From VRUE01 sp963702705 (GTDB taxonomy: Bacteria > Actinomycetota > Thermoleophilia > Solirubrobacterales > 70-9), in assembly GCA_963702705.1 (NCBI GenBank), contig CAVPDR010000007.1:62001-126000 (forward strand): a stretch of DNA of 64,000 bases. Reading direction: 5' to 3'. Each line of letters begins with the position of its first letter. The stretch's first letter is position 1. Positions 16,813 through 25,565 of the stretch are shown here, in pieces. The translations under genes and the position numbers were made by a program. The notes beneath the pieces are model-generated. The model saw nothing but the letters and a program-made list of their open reading frames with translations, was not told where the DNA came from and made no database searches.

Positions 16813-19800
16813 GTGAAGAAGCTGCTGCTTCTATTCTGCTGCGTCGCGGCATTGCTGGGGAGTGCGGCTCCGGCCTGGGCGGCCGAAGAAACAACACACT
16901 TCTTCGACGCGACTCTCTCCTTGACCGGTGACTGTTCAACCGCAGGTACCGATCCAATTCCGGATCCCGGGCTCTGCCCTGGATCGCCCGGGGCCGACCA
17001 TCCGAGCAAGGCCTTTGAGATGCCGAAAGGGGTCGCCATAGACGAATACGGCAACCGCTACGTATCGAGCTATGGGCCCGAATCAGGCAACGAAGGCCGC
17101 ATCGACATCTTCGACTCGACCGGAAACTTCATCACCGAGATAGACGACCCGAATGGTCCCAAGGCCGTAGCGGTCGATTCGGAAGGGAATCTGTACGTCA
17201 GCGAGGCCGTGCCGGGACAAGGGAGCGGAACCCTTTCTCGCTACGAACCAACCGTTCCCTATGAACCCCAAGCGGGCACCATCGCCTATGAAGAGCCTCC
17301 TATCCTGATTACTAATGAATCAACATTCAACGGTAGGCTCGCGGTTAACAGGACGAACGACCATCTGTTTGTCAACATGGGTGGTGAAGTTTGGGAGTAC
17401 GCCGCCGCCGCAGAAGAAAATGAACTGCTTGACACAACGATAGGCAAAGGACAGTTCGACAACTTTCCGCGCTATGGAGTAAGCGGGGCGCTGGCGATCG
17501 ACGCCGCGCAGAGGAGGATCTACGCAGAGGATCACGACCCTTCGAATGGCAACGTCGTCTTGGTATTCGATCTGTCTCCTCCGCACACCCTGGTCGGGAC
17601 GATCGACGGAACCAGCACTCCCACGGGGAAATTCACGGCTGAAACTACAGCGGGGATGGCCCTCGCCGTCGAAGAATCGACCGGACACCTCTTCGTCGGC
17701 GACATGTTGCCGGCCAAAAAAGTCTACGAGCTCGAAATCAACGGGGGTTCCGAACTCACCGAAAGCTACGTCTCGACGATCACCCACGGCTTTCAACCCC
17801 TCGGCTGGCCGCAGATCGCAATCGACAACAGCCCCAAAAGCCCCAACCTGGGCTACCTCTTCGTGCCCAGCAGCGAAAGCGCCCCAGGCCGCTCCCTCGC
17901 CTTCAAACCGAAAGAGGCGGAACTGCCGCCAGTGGTCGAATCCACTTCGTTTGCAGGGGTGACCGAAGACGAGGCGATCTTGGGGGCGAAGATCAACCCC
18001 AAAGGCAAGGAGGCCTCTTACCGCTTCGAGTACACCACCCAACAGAGCTTCGACAGCGAAGCCTTCGCGGGGGCGATCCTGGCGGGCGAAGGCACGCTCG
18101 CCGCGGGGGTCGAAGGTGTTTCGGTGAGCGCCCCCGTCGCCGGGCTCCAACCGGGGACCCCCTACCGCTTCCGCGTCCTCGCCGAAAGCGACGCCGGCAG
18201 CGACGAAGAGCAGCGCGGCTTCACCACCTATCGCGCTCCCGATGCCTCTGAGGACTGCCCCAACGACGCCCTGCGGACCGGGGCCTCGACCGGCCTGCCC
18301 GACTGCCGCGCCTATGAGCTCGTCACCCCGCCCGACACCAACGGGCACTCCCCGAGCGGCGGCACCGAACCGAACCTCAACCCCTTCGGCAGCTTCATCG
18401 CCTCCCCCACCGGAGACAATCTCTCCTACACGATCGAAGGCGGCCCGCTGAGCGGCTTCGAAGGCGCGGGCTACGTCGCCGGCGACCCTTACCTGGCGAC
18501 CCGCACCGGCGCGGGCTGGGTCACCTCCGCGGCCGGCCCCGGCGGCACCGAATCCGAAGCGCCGATCTTCGGCGGCATCTCCCCCGACCAGGGATATTCT
18601 TTTTGGACCGCGCAGGGGAGCGGCAGCGCCCTGCTGGAAGGCCAAACCACCAGCCTGCTGCGCTACCCCGACGGGCACTCCGAGCCGATCGGACGGGGGA
18701 GTCTTGGGGTCGAAGCGCAGGCAACCGGGCGCCTGATAACAGACGGCGGAACCCACACGATCTTCTCCAGCGGCGATGCCTCGCTCCAGCTCGAGCCCAA
18801 CGCCCCGCCCGCCGGCACCCCGGCGATCTATGACCGCAGCGCCGATGAGGTCACCCACGTCGTCTCGCTGCTTCCCGGTGGTGCGACGCCGGTGGAAAAC
18901 GAAGACGCCTTCTGGGCGGGGGCCTCCGCCGACGGCAGTGCCGTCGCCTTCAAGCTCGCCGACCCGGCCAGCGGGGGAGTCAATCAATCCACCGCCAAAA
19001 GCCCCCTATACCTGCGCCTCGACAACGCCGAGACTCTGATCGCGGCGCCCGCGGGCGCCACCTTCGCCGGCCTCTCCGCCGACGGGCGCCACCTCTTCTA
19101 CCTGCTCGAAGAAGATCTCTACCGCTTTGACGTCCAAGGCGAAGCGACGAGCGCGATCACCGAAGGCGGCGGCGCAACCGTCGTCAACATCTCCGCCGAC
19201 GGCTCCGCCGTCTACTTCGTCTCCAGCTCGTCCGTGGCCTTCGCTGAAGAGGAAAATCCACTGGGCGAGGTGCCCCAGCCCGGCGAAGCGAACCTCTACC
19301 TCTCCCGGGAAGGGTCGGTCGTCTTCATCGCCACGCTCACCCCGGCTGACGTGGCGGCGCCGGGCCTGCTCGGCTCCTGGATCGACGGGGTCGCAAGGGG
19401 CGAGCTCAGCCAGGACCCCTCGCGCAGCACCCCCGACGGAGGCGTCTTGCTCTTCGAGTCCCGCGCCGATCTGACCAAAGCCGCCAGCGGGGGCCACGTC
19501 GAGGTCTACCGCTACGACGCCCAGGCTCCCTCGCTCAGCTGCCTCTCGTGCAACCCGACCCTGGCGGCGGCGAGCGGCGACGCGCGACTGGCGCCGGTCC
19601 GGACCCTGCAGTCGGGCGTCGAGCCGCTCGCGGGCTTGGTTCTCCTCCGCAACCTGCGCGACGACGGCGCCCGCGCCTTCTTTCAGACGACCGAGCCCCT
19701 CCTCCTCGCCGACAGCGACGAAACCCTGGACGTCTATGAGTGGGAGCAGGAGGGAGTCGGTAGTTGCCTCGCCCAAGGCGGCTGCGTCTACCTGATCTCA

Positions 19801-20202
19801 TCTGGGCGAAGCGCCGAACCCAGCTATCTGTTCGCGGTCAGCCAGAGCGGCGATGACGTCTTCATCTCGACCACCGACCTGCTGAGCGAGGATGATCCCG
19901 ACCAGACCCGCTCGATCTACGACGTGCGGGTAAACGGCGGCTTCGCGCCCAAGGCCGGCTCCGCAGCCGAGTGCCTAGGCGAAGCCTGCCAGCCCACGGT
20001 CGTGGCGCCCAACTACCGGACCCCGGCCAGCTCGAGCTCGATCGGCGCGGGGAACCTCGACGAAAGCAACTCGAGCCGCTGCCCGAAGGGCAAGAGGGCG
20101 CGGCGTGGCGGCGGCCAGACCCGCTGCGTGGTGAAACACCCCAAGAAGAAGCACCCCAAGGCCAAGAAGCGAGCCAGTGGGACCGGGAGGGCGGGACGAT
20201 GA
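16813..20202 (+). CDS. A4: secreted double-propeller protein (NHL-like + Fn3 + TolB/PD40)
   Basis: This is a 1129-residue protein starting at GTG 16813, three bases after the B3 stop, with the signal peptide VKKLLLLFCCVAALLG to APAWA. NHL-like propeller about 40-365, Fn3-like domain about 372-472, 'STGLPDCRAYELVTPPD' linker, TolB/PD40-like propeller about 592-1035 with CxxC (LSCLSC) and GSCLAQGGC pairs, GECLGEACQ-type motif (ECLGEACQ), and a basic tail about 1076-1129 ending TGRAGR. The layout is that of A2 and A3. The stop overlaps the B4 start (ATGA at 20199). Confidence 0.85.
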   Translation: MKKLLLLFCCVAALLGSAAPAWAAEETTHFFDATLSLTGDCSTAGTDPIPDPGLCPGSPGADHPSKAFEMPKGVAIDEYGNRYVSSYGPESGNEGRIDIFDSTGNFITEIDDPNGPKAVAVDSEGNLYVSEAVPGQGSGTLSRYEPTVPYEPQAGTIAYEEPPILITNESTFNGRLAVNRTNDHLFVNMGGEVWEYAAAAEENELLDTTIGKGQFDNFPRYGVSGALAIDAAQRRIYAEDHDPSNGNVVLVFDLSPPHTLVGTIDGTSTPTGKFTAETTAGMALAVEESTGHLFVGDMLPAKKVYELEINGGSELTESYVSTITHGFQPLGWPQIAIDNSPKSPNLGYLFVPSSESAPGRSLAFKPKEAELPPVVESTSFAGVTEDEAILGAKINPKGKEASYRFEYTTQQSFDSEAFAGAILAGEGTLAAGVEGVSVSAPVAGLQPGTPYRFRVLAESDAGSDEEQRGFTTYRAPDASEDCPNDALRTGASTGLPDCRAYELVTPPDTNGHSPSGGTEPNLNPFGSFIASPTGDNLSYTIEGGPLSGFEGAGYVAGDPYLATRTGAGWVTSAAGPGGTESEAPIFGGISPDQGYSFWTAQGSGSALLEGQTTSLLRYPDGHSEPIGRGSLGVEAQATGRLITDGGTHTIFSSGDASLQLEPNAPPAGTPAIYDRSADEVTHVVSLLPGGATPVENEDAFWAGASADGSAVAFKLADPASGGVNQSTAKSPLYLRLDNAETLIAAPAGATFAGLSADGRHLFYLLEEDLYRFDVQGEATSAITEGGGATVVNISADGSAVYFVSSSSVAFAEEENPLGEVPQPGEANLYLSREGSVVFIATLTPADVAAPGLLGSWIDGVARGELSQDPSRSTPDGGVLLFESRADLTKAASGGHVEVYRYDAQAPSLSCLSCNPTLAAASGDARLAPVRTLQSGVEPLAGLVLLRNLRDDGARAFFQTTEPLLLADSDETLDVYEWEQEGVGSCLAQGGCVYLISSGRSAEPSYLFAVSQSGDDVFISTTDLLSEDDPDQTRSIYDVRVNGGFAPKAGSAAECLGEACQPTVVAPNYRTPASSSSIGAGNLDESNSSRCPKGKRARRGGGQTRCVVKHPKKKHPKAKKRASGTGRAGR

Positions 20203-23006
20203 GGAAGGCATTGCTGGTCTCGGCGATCTGCGCTCTGGCGATCCTTCTCCCCGCCCACAGCGCGCTGGGCGCCGGGGAATTCGACAAATACAAGGTCGAA
20301 TCGGTGTCCGCCTCGCTCTCCAGCACCCAGGCCGGCGCCCACGCCGATCTCACGGTGAGCTTCGAACTGAGCCAAAAAGAAGCCAAACCCTACGGGCTGA
20401 CCCGCGACATCGTCGCCGTGCTGCCGCCGGGGGTCTTCGGCAACCCCGCGGCTTTCCCGACTTGCACCAGCGTGCAGCTCGGTCGCGAAGTGAGCGAGAG
20501 CCAGTGTCCGCTCGACTCCCAGGTCGGCTCGATGGACATCACCCTGGGCGGCGACAAAGCCGGCACGATCGCCGATGAGCCGATCTACAACATGCCGGTC
20601 GCCGGGGGCGATGAGGTCGCTCGCTTTGGCTTCTTCGCCGGCGTCTACCAGTTGCAGCTCAGCGTCCGCTTGGACCCTGAGACCCACCAGCTGATCGCGA
20701 TCGCCGAGGGCGCTCCCTCGCTGGCCGAACTGATCGGCTCCGACGCGACCTTCTGGGGCGTCCCCTCCGACAAAAGCCACGACCCAGAACGGATCACCCC
20801 CGAAGAGTCCGTGAACCAAAGCGGACCCCTCGGCGGGCGCAAGTCGAGCCTCTCCGGCGAAGTCCCCTTCATGACCAACCCGACCAGCTGCCTCGGCCCC
20901 CAGGAAGTCATCATCACCGCGCGCAGCTACCAGCTGCCCGACCAGCCATCGACGATGTCGGGCACCTTCCCGGCGATCACCGGCTGCGGCGCGCTCGAAT
21001 TCAACCCGAGCGCCGCCTTCTTGCCGACCACCGAACAGGCGACGAGCCCCAGCGGCCTCGATGCCCAGCTCTCGCTGCCGACCAAAGGGCTTCAGTTCGG
21101 CAAACTCACCTACGGCTCGGAGGCAAAGCGAGCCGAGGTGATCCTCCCCAAGGGGATGACCGTCAACCCCTCTCAGGCCGAGGGCCTCGGCATCTGCTCC
21201 GAAGCCGACCTTGCCCGCGAGACCTATAACAGCGCTCCCAACGCCGGCTGCCCGGAGACTTCGAAGATCGGCTCGGTCGTGGCCACCACCCCGGTCCTCG
21301 ACCGCGAAGCCAAAGGGTCCCTCTACTTGGCCAAGCCCTACGAGAACCCCTTCGGCTCCCTCCTCGCCCTCTACATGGTCCTCAAGGTCCCCGACCGCGG
21401 CGTGCTGGTGAAGATGGCCGGCAGGGTCACGCTCGACCCCGACACCGGCCAGATCGCCACCGTCTTCGATGACGTGCCCCAGCTGCCGGTGGCCACCTTC
21501 GCGCTGCACTTCCGCGAAGGGGCCAGGGCTCCGCTGGTGACCCCACCGGCCTGCGGCATCTACCAGGCGGCCTCCAACTTCAACCCTTGGGCAACGCCGG
21601 CCAAGCTAACGAGCCGCGAGAGTCCCTTCCAGATCACCTCCGGCCCCGACCACGGCTCCTGCCCCTCGGGTGGTCTGCCGCCCTTTCACCCGAGCCTGCT
21701 CGCCGGCACCGACAACAACCGCGCCGGCGCCTTCTCCCCCTTCAGCGTGCGCATCTCCCGCACCGACGCAGAGCAGGAGATCGGACGCTTCTCGATCAAG
21801 TTGCCGCCGGGGATAGTCGGCAAGCTTGCCGGCATCCCCTTCTGCCCCGATGCCGCGATCGAGGCCGCCAAAGTCAGGAAGGGCGCCCACGGGGGAGAAG
21901 AAGAGCTGCTCGCCTCGAGCTGCCCGGCCGCCTCCCAGGTGGGAACCACCCTGGCCGGAGCCGGAGTGGGCCAGGTCTTGGTCTACGTCCCCGGCAAGAT
22001 CTACCTTGCCGGCCCCTACCACGGCTCGGCTCTCTCCATCGTCGCGATCACGGCGGCCAAGGCGGGCCCCTTCGACCTCGGCACCGTCGTGATTCGCGAG
22101 GCGCTTCAGGTCGACCCCGAAACCGCCGAAGTCTTCATCGACGCGACAGGCTCGGACCCGATCCCCCACATCATCCAGGGGGTACCGGTGCGCCTCAGGG
22201 AGATCCGCGCCTACGTCGACCGCCCAGACTTCGTCCTCAACCCCACCGATTGCACCAGGACCTCGACCGCGAGCACCGTCCTTGGGACCGGCCTCGACTT
22301 CACCTCCGAAGCAGACGACCGACCCTTCACTGTGACTTCGCCCTTTCAGGCCGTCGACTGCGCCGCGCTTCCCTTCAAGCCGAAGCTGGCGCTGAAGCTG
22401 AAAGGCGGAACCAAGCGCGGCGCCCACCCCGCCTTCACCGCGATCCTCAAAGGACAGGGATTGGGGGCAGCGGGAATCGCCCGCACCCAGGTCACCCTGC
22501 CCCGAAGCGAGTTCATCGAGAACGCCCACTTCAACACCGATCTGCACCAGGGTGCAGTTCAAAGCGCGGGCAAGGTGCCGGGAGAAACTTGCCCTGCCGG
22601 CGCGATCTACGGCAAGGCATCGGCTGTTACGCCGTTGCTGGACGAACCGCTATCGGGCCCGGTCTTCCTCAGGTCATCCGAGCACCAGCTGCCCGACCTT
22701 GTGATCGCCCTTCACTCGGGCAAGATCGACGTCACCCTGGTGGGAGGGGTCGACTCGGTCAAAGGTCAGCTGAGGACCACCTTCGAATCGGTCCCAGATG
22801 CCCCGGTTACCTCCTTCCGCCTCGACATGCAGGGCGGCAAGAAGGGCCTCTTCGTCAACTCGACCGACCTCTGCGCGAAGAAGAACAAGGCGCTTGCCGA
22901 GTTCGACGGGCAAAACGGCCAGCAGCTGGCTTTCAGGCCTGTGGTGGAGGCGAAGTGCGGGGGGAAGGGCAGAAAGAGGGCAAAGCACAAGAGAGCGCTC
23001 CGTTGA
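20199..23006 (+). CDS. B4: secreted four-module protein with a compensated frameshift patch
   Basis: This is a 935-residue protein with ATG 20199 overlapping the A4 stop and a signal peptide (MRKALLVSAICALAIL to ALG-AGEFDKY). Modules 1-3 are complete. Compared with B1, one extra C near 22537 and two extra bases near 22565-22568 shift the frame and then restore it. This changes the B1 motif 'NTICTRVQFKAGK' to 'NTDLHQGAVQSAGK' and removes the first Cys of module 4. Outside this patch, module 4 is much closer to B1/B2 than to B3, although modules 1-2 are diverged, so the gene is a mosaic. The protein may be misfolded in its last module, or the patch may be a sequencing error. It ends with a short basic tail. 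Confidence 0.8.
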   Translation: MRKALLVSAICALAILLPAHSALGAGEFDKYKVESVSASLSSTQAGAHADLTVSFELSQKEAKPYGLTRDIVAVLPPGVFGNPAAFPTCTSVQLGREVSESQCPLDSQVGSMDITLGGDKAGTIADEPIYNMPVAGGDEVARFGFFAGVYQLQLSVRLDPETHQLIAIAEGAPSLAELIGSDATFWGVPSDKSHDPERITPEESVNQSGPLGGRKSSLSGEVPFMTNPTSCLGPQEVIITARSYQLPDQPSTMSGTFPAITGCGALEFNPSAAFLPTTEQATSPSGLDAQLSLPTKGLQFGKLTYGSEAKRAEVILPKGMTVNPSQAEGLGICSEADLARETYNSAPNAGCPETSKIGSVVATTPVLDREAKGSLYLAKPYENPFGSLLALYMVLKVPDRGVLVKMAGRVTLDPDTGQIATVFDDVPQLPVATFALHFREGARAPLVTPPACGIYQAASNFNPWATPAKLTSRESPFQITSGPDHGSCPSGGLPPFHPSLLAGTDNNRAGAFSPFSVRISRTDAEQEIGRFSIKLPPGIVGKLAGIPFCPDAAIEAAKVRKGAHGGEEELLASSCPAASQVGTTLAGAGVGQVLVYVPGKIYLAGPYHGSALSIVAITAAKAGPFDLGTVVIREALQVDPETAEVFIDATGSDPIPHIIQGVPVRLREIRAYVDRPDFVLNPTDCTRTSTASTVLGTGLDFTSEADDRPFTVTSPFQAVDCAALPFKPKLALKLKGGTKRGAHPAFTAILKGQGLGAAGIARTQVTLPRSEFIENAHFNTDLHQGAVQSAGKVPGETCPAGAIYGKASAVTPLLDEPLSGPVFLRSSEHQLPDLVIALHSGKIDVTLVGGVDSVKGQLRTTFESVPDAPVTSFRLDMQGGKKGLFVNSTDLCAKKNKALAEFDGQNGQQLAFRPVVEAKCGGKGRKRAKHKRALR

Positions 23007-23026
23007 CGCCGGCCGTCCTCTAGGTG

Positions 23027-23809
23027 ATGGGTAGGCGGGGAAAGGTCGCGACGGCAGTCGCGACCCTGGCGCTGTTTGCCTGCGCATCGGCGCCGGCGGT
23101 AACGGTCCAATCGGAAGGCCTGCGCATAAGCGCCCTAGCCCAGCTGAAGCCCTACAAGCTCCCCCGCAAGACCCCGGCCCCGATCGCCGTCTTCGTCGCC
23201 GGGCACCTGGAAAGCTCTGCGGGAGGGGTGCCGCCACAGCTGCGACGGCTGAGCGTGCGGGTCAACCGCCACGGCCTGCTGCAATCGAGGGGGCTGCCGA
23301 TCTGTGAAGTGCCACGCATCCAACCGGCGACTACCGAACGCGCCCTCTCCCAGTGCGGAGCGGCCCTGATCGGCTCCGGCCAGTTCTGGGCAAACATCGT
23401 CCTCCCAGACCAAGGTGCCTACAGAACCCAGGGACGCTTGCTGATCTTCAACGGCAAAAAGAACGGACGCCCGGTGATCCTCACCCACATCTTCACCTCC
23501 CACCCGTTCAACTCATCCTTCGTCATCCCGTTTGCGATCAAGAAGGTCTCAAGCGGCCCCTACGGCACCGAACTCTCCGCCTCCCTCCCTCAAGCACTGG
23601 GCGACTGGGGCTACCTGGACCGGATCAAGCTCACCCTGAAGCGCAAATACAGCTACCGGGGCAGAGCGCTCTCCTACTTCAATGCGGCCTGCCCGGCTCC
23701 CGGCAAAGCAAAGCGGGCTTCCTTCGCTTTGGCCTACGCCGAATTCCACTTCGCCGGGAGAAAGCCGATGGGTGTGACCGTCAACAAGACCTGCGGTGTC
23801 AAGGAATGA
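23027..23809 (+). CDS. D1: small secreted protein, paralogue of D2
   Basis: This is a protein of about 260 residues with an N-terminal signal (about 27 residues, ending near APAVT). GTG 23024 directly precedes ATG 23027, so the start is uncertain by one codon. It aligns with D2 (38848-39633) over its length: 'LKPYKLPRKTPAPIAV', a Cys pair around 'ERALSQCGAALIGSG', 'GRLLIFNGKKNGRPVI' and a late 'NAACPAPGK...NKTC' pair. The four-Cys order and the '(A/S)LxGxG...GxLLxFNG' pattern resemble one B module, so D may be a single-module relative of B (inference). It follows B4 by 20 bases and probably belongs to the same transcript. Function is unknown. Confidence 0.75.
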   Translation: MGRRGKVATAVATLALFACASAPAVTVQSEGLRISALAQLKPYKLPRKTPAPIAVFVAGHLESSAGGVPPQLRRLSVRVNRHGLLQSRGLPICEVPRIQPATTERALSQCGAALIGSGQFWANIVLPDQGAYRTQGRLLIFNGKKNGRPVILTHIFTSHPFNSSFVIPFAIKKVSSGPYGTELSASLPQALGDWGYLDRIKLTLKRKYSYRGRALSYFNAACPAPGKAKRASFALAYAEFHFAGRKPMGVTVNKTCGVKE

Positions 23810-23822
23810 GGAGGAGAAGAAG

Positions 23823-24890
23823 ATGAAAAGGATCGCCACTGCCGGCCTGCTCGGCATCTTGACCTGCCTCCTTGTGACCCCAACATCCCAGGCCGCCTAT
23901 GACCCCCTGCAAGGCGGAACCACCAAGCTGACCCTAGATCCCTCCTTCGCCTCCTTCCTCGCCAAGGACCAGATCAAGCTCAGCCCCTCATTGGGCGCCA
24001 AGCGCAAGGGCACCACCTTCACCCTGCCGGTCTTCCAAGGCAACCTCGACCCAACCACCGGCAAGGGCGAGATCGACTCCGAAGGAACGCTCGCCTTCGA
24101 AGGTAAAGGAGGCAAGGTCCCGCTCAGAGAGATCACGGTAAAGACCAAGCACTCCCCCCTGGTGGCCAAGGTGGGAGGCAGCCAGCTCAAGGTCGCCACC
24201 TCTCAGAAGATCTCCTCTAAGCGAGAAGGCTTCGGCTCGGCCTTCTCCGCCAAGCAGCTGAAGCTAAGCGCCAAGGCCGCCACCCGGCTCAACAAGAAGC
24301 TGCGTCCCCAGATCCCCTTCGCGGCAGGTCAGCTGCTCGGCACGCTTTCCTCCAAACCGCTGCCCAAGCTGATCACGATCCTCGAACAAAACAAGGCGAC
24401 CTTGGTCTTTGCCCCAGCCTTCGTCGCAAAGCTCGAATCGCGCTTCGTCTCGCTCAACCCGATCTTCCCCGCCGAACACGTCGGCTCCACCTTCACCTTC
24501 CCGATCGCAATCGGCGGAGCGATCGCTCCCAATGCCTCCGAAGGGACGCTCAGAACCGCCGGCACGGTCGAACTGCTGCAGCTGGGTGGCGGTCAGGTCT
24601 TCTGGCAGGAACTGTGGGCAGATCTGGGCGCTAAGTCAGACAGCGCCGAGGTAGACCTGGAGCCGACCCCTGCTTTTCCCGGCAAGCTGGGGCGGGTCGG
24701 AGTCTTTGACATCGCCCCGGGCCTTGTTTCTTCCGATCCCAAGGCCAGGACTGTCTCTGAGTCAAGCATCGCCCTGACCTTGACGGCCGATACGGCAAAG
24801 GCGCTCAACAGCGCCTTTGCCGAAGGCAAAGCGGTGTTCGGGGCGGGGGAGGCCGTGGGCGGCTTCTCGTTTGTCGCGCAGGGGCAGTAG
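23823..24890 (+). CDS. Secreted protein with two HtaA-like beta repeats
   Basis: This is a 355-residue protein. ATG 23823 is preceded by a strong ribosome site (gaggaggagaagaag) and starts a signal peptide (MKRIATAGLLGILTCLL to SQA). Two tandem repeats of about 160 residues share 'LxxxPxFxxxL...GxTFTxPxxxGxxxPxxxxGxIxxxGTxxL'. They begin near residues 22 and 190, and each ends in a 'LT/LSAxxAxxLN' segment. The pattern is distantly similar to HtaA domains, which bind haem at the surface of some Actinobacteria. I see no clear haem-ligand motif, so the function is open. It follows D1 by 13 bases and lacks a lipobox or LPXTG motif. Confidence 0.7.
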   Translation: MKRIATAGLLGILTCLLVTPTSQAAYDPLQGGTTKLTLDPSFASFLAKDQIKLSPSLGAKRKGTTFTLPVFQGNLDPTTGKGEIDSEGTLAFEGKGGKVPLREITVKTKHSPLVAKVGGSQLKVATSQKISSKREGFGSAFSAKQLKLSAKAATRLNKKLRPQIPFAAGQLLGTLSSKPLPKLITILEQNKATLVFAPAFVAKLESRFVSLNPIFPAEHVGSTFTFPIAIGGAIAPNASEGTLRTAGTVELLQLGGGQVFWQELWADLGAKSDSAEVDLEPTPAFPGKLGRVGVFDIAPGLVSSDPKARTVSESSIALTLTADTAKALNSAFAEGKAVFGAGEAVGGFSFVAQGQ

Positions 24891-24951
24891 GGGCGCTGCG
24901 GCTGGGGACTAAGGCACCGCGCATCGGTGCACGGGGCCAGTCGCGCCGGCC

Positions 24952-25305
24952 ATGTCCCACCCCGAGCCTTCTGGTCCTGACCTCGACGGCGTCGTCCCGG
25001 ATGCGAACGCCGTCGGCCTGCCGTATGTCGTAATCGGTGGATTCAGCGTGATCGCCAACAGTTTCGTGCGCGCCACGAAGGACTCCGACCTGCTGGTACC
25101 GGATGGCGCTGAGGCCGATGACGCGGTTCTCAGCTTCCTCTCTCGCGTTGAAGCAACTCGCCTCCACGACGACAAGGTGCTCGACGGGACCGACGTCGCC
25201 GCTGCCGATCACCTGCGGGTGCGCACCCGTCATGGAATCGTCGACGTCATGCGTGGCGGTCTTCCGCCGCTCGACTACGAGACCGTTGCCGGCCTCGACG
25301 ACTGA
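24952..25305 (+). CDS. Nucleotidyltransferase-fold protein, AbiEii/MNT-like, possibly truncated
   Basis: This is a 117-residue ORF with the hallmark of the minimal nucleotidyltransferase fold: 'YVVIGGFSVIAN' followed by 'RATKDSDLLVPDG' at about 24-52, giving the GG...DxD metal-binding pattern. Relatives act as antitoxins or as AbiEii-like NTases that modify nucleic acids. Usual relatives continue for another 40-60 residues with a 'LIAMK' type C-terminal helix, which is missing here; the frame stops at 25303. No partner gene is adjacent. It is not secreted and does not fit the surrounding array, so it looks like an inserted or decaying accessory gene. The start at ATG 24952 lacks a strong ribosome site. 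Confidence 0.55.
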   Translation: MSHPEPSGPDLDGVVPDANAVGLPYVVIGGFSVIANSFVRATKDSDLLVPDGAEADDAVLSFLSRVEATRLHDDKVLDGTDVAAADHLRVRTRHGIVDVMRGGLPPLDYETVAGLDD

Positions 25306-25412
25306 ACCTCTGCCGACGGCAGTGCCGGCGGTCACCTTCTCAAAATGCGCTCCCTGCAGTATTTGTAAACACGCGCGGTATACGGCGTCGGTCCTAGAAA
25401 CCTCGCGTTTCC

Positions 25413-25443
25413 TTGACTCTCGAAAACATGTTTGTTCTAATAC
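25413..25443 (+). promoter_or_regulatory. Candidate sigma70-type promoter with an imperfect SOS-box-like palindrome, upstream of A5
   Basis: TTGACT at 25413-25418 is followed after 17 bases by TCTAAT (25436-25441), or after 19 bases by TAATAC. The spacer holds the palindrome AAACATGTTT (25424-25433). With its flanks it reads CGAAAACATGTTTG, one mismatch from the Gram-positive LexA consensus CGAACnnnnGTTYG. The 260-base gap 25306-25565 is more AT-rich than its surroundings and contains no ORF I would support. A short GCCGC/GCGGC hairpin follows near 25514 before the A5 ribosome site. Confidence 0.4.
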
Positions 25444-25565
25444 CCGTGCGTTTTATGTACGTTGTAGTTCAAATGCACTGATATCGAGACAGGGACATAA
25501 CGGGCCTCAAGGGAAGCCGCACGGGAAGCGGCTGGTAGGGGCTCCCGGGGCAAGGAGAGAGTCAC

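Noticed and set aside
24952..25305. Complete toxin-antitoxin pair
   Set aside because: Only the nucleotidyltransferase-like half is visible; no HEPN or other partner ORF is next to it.
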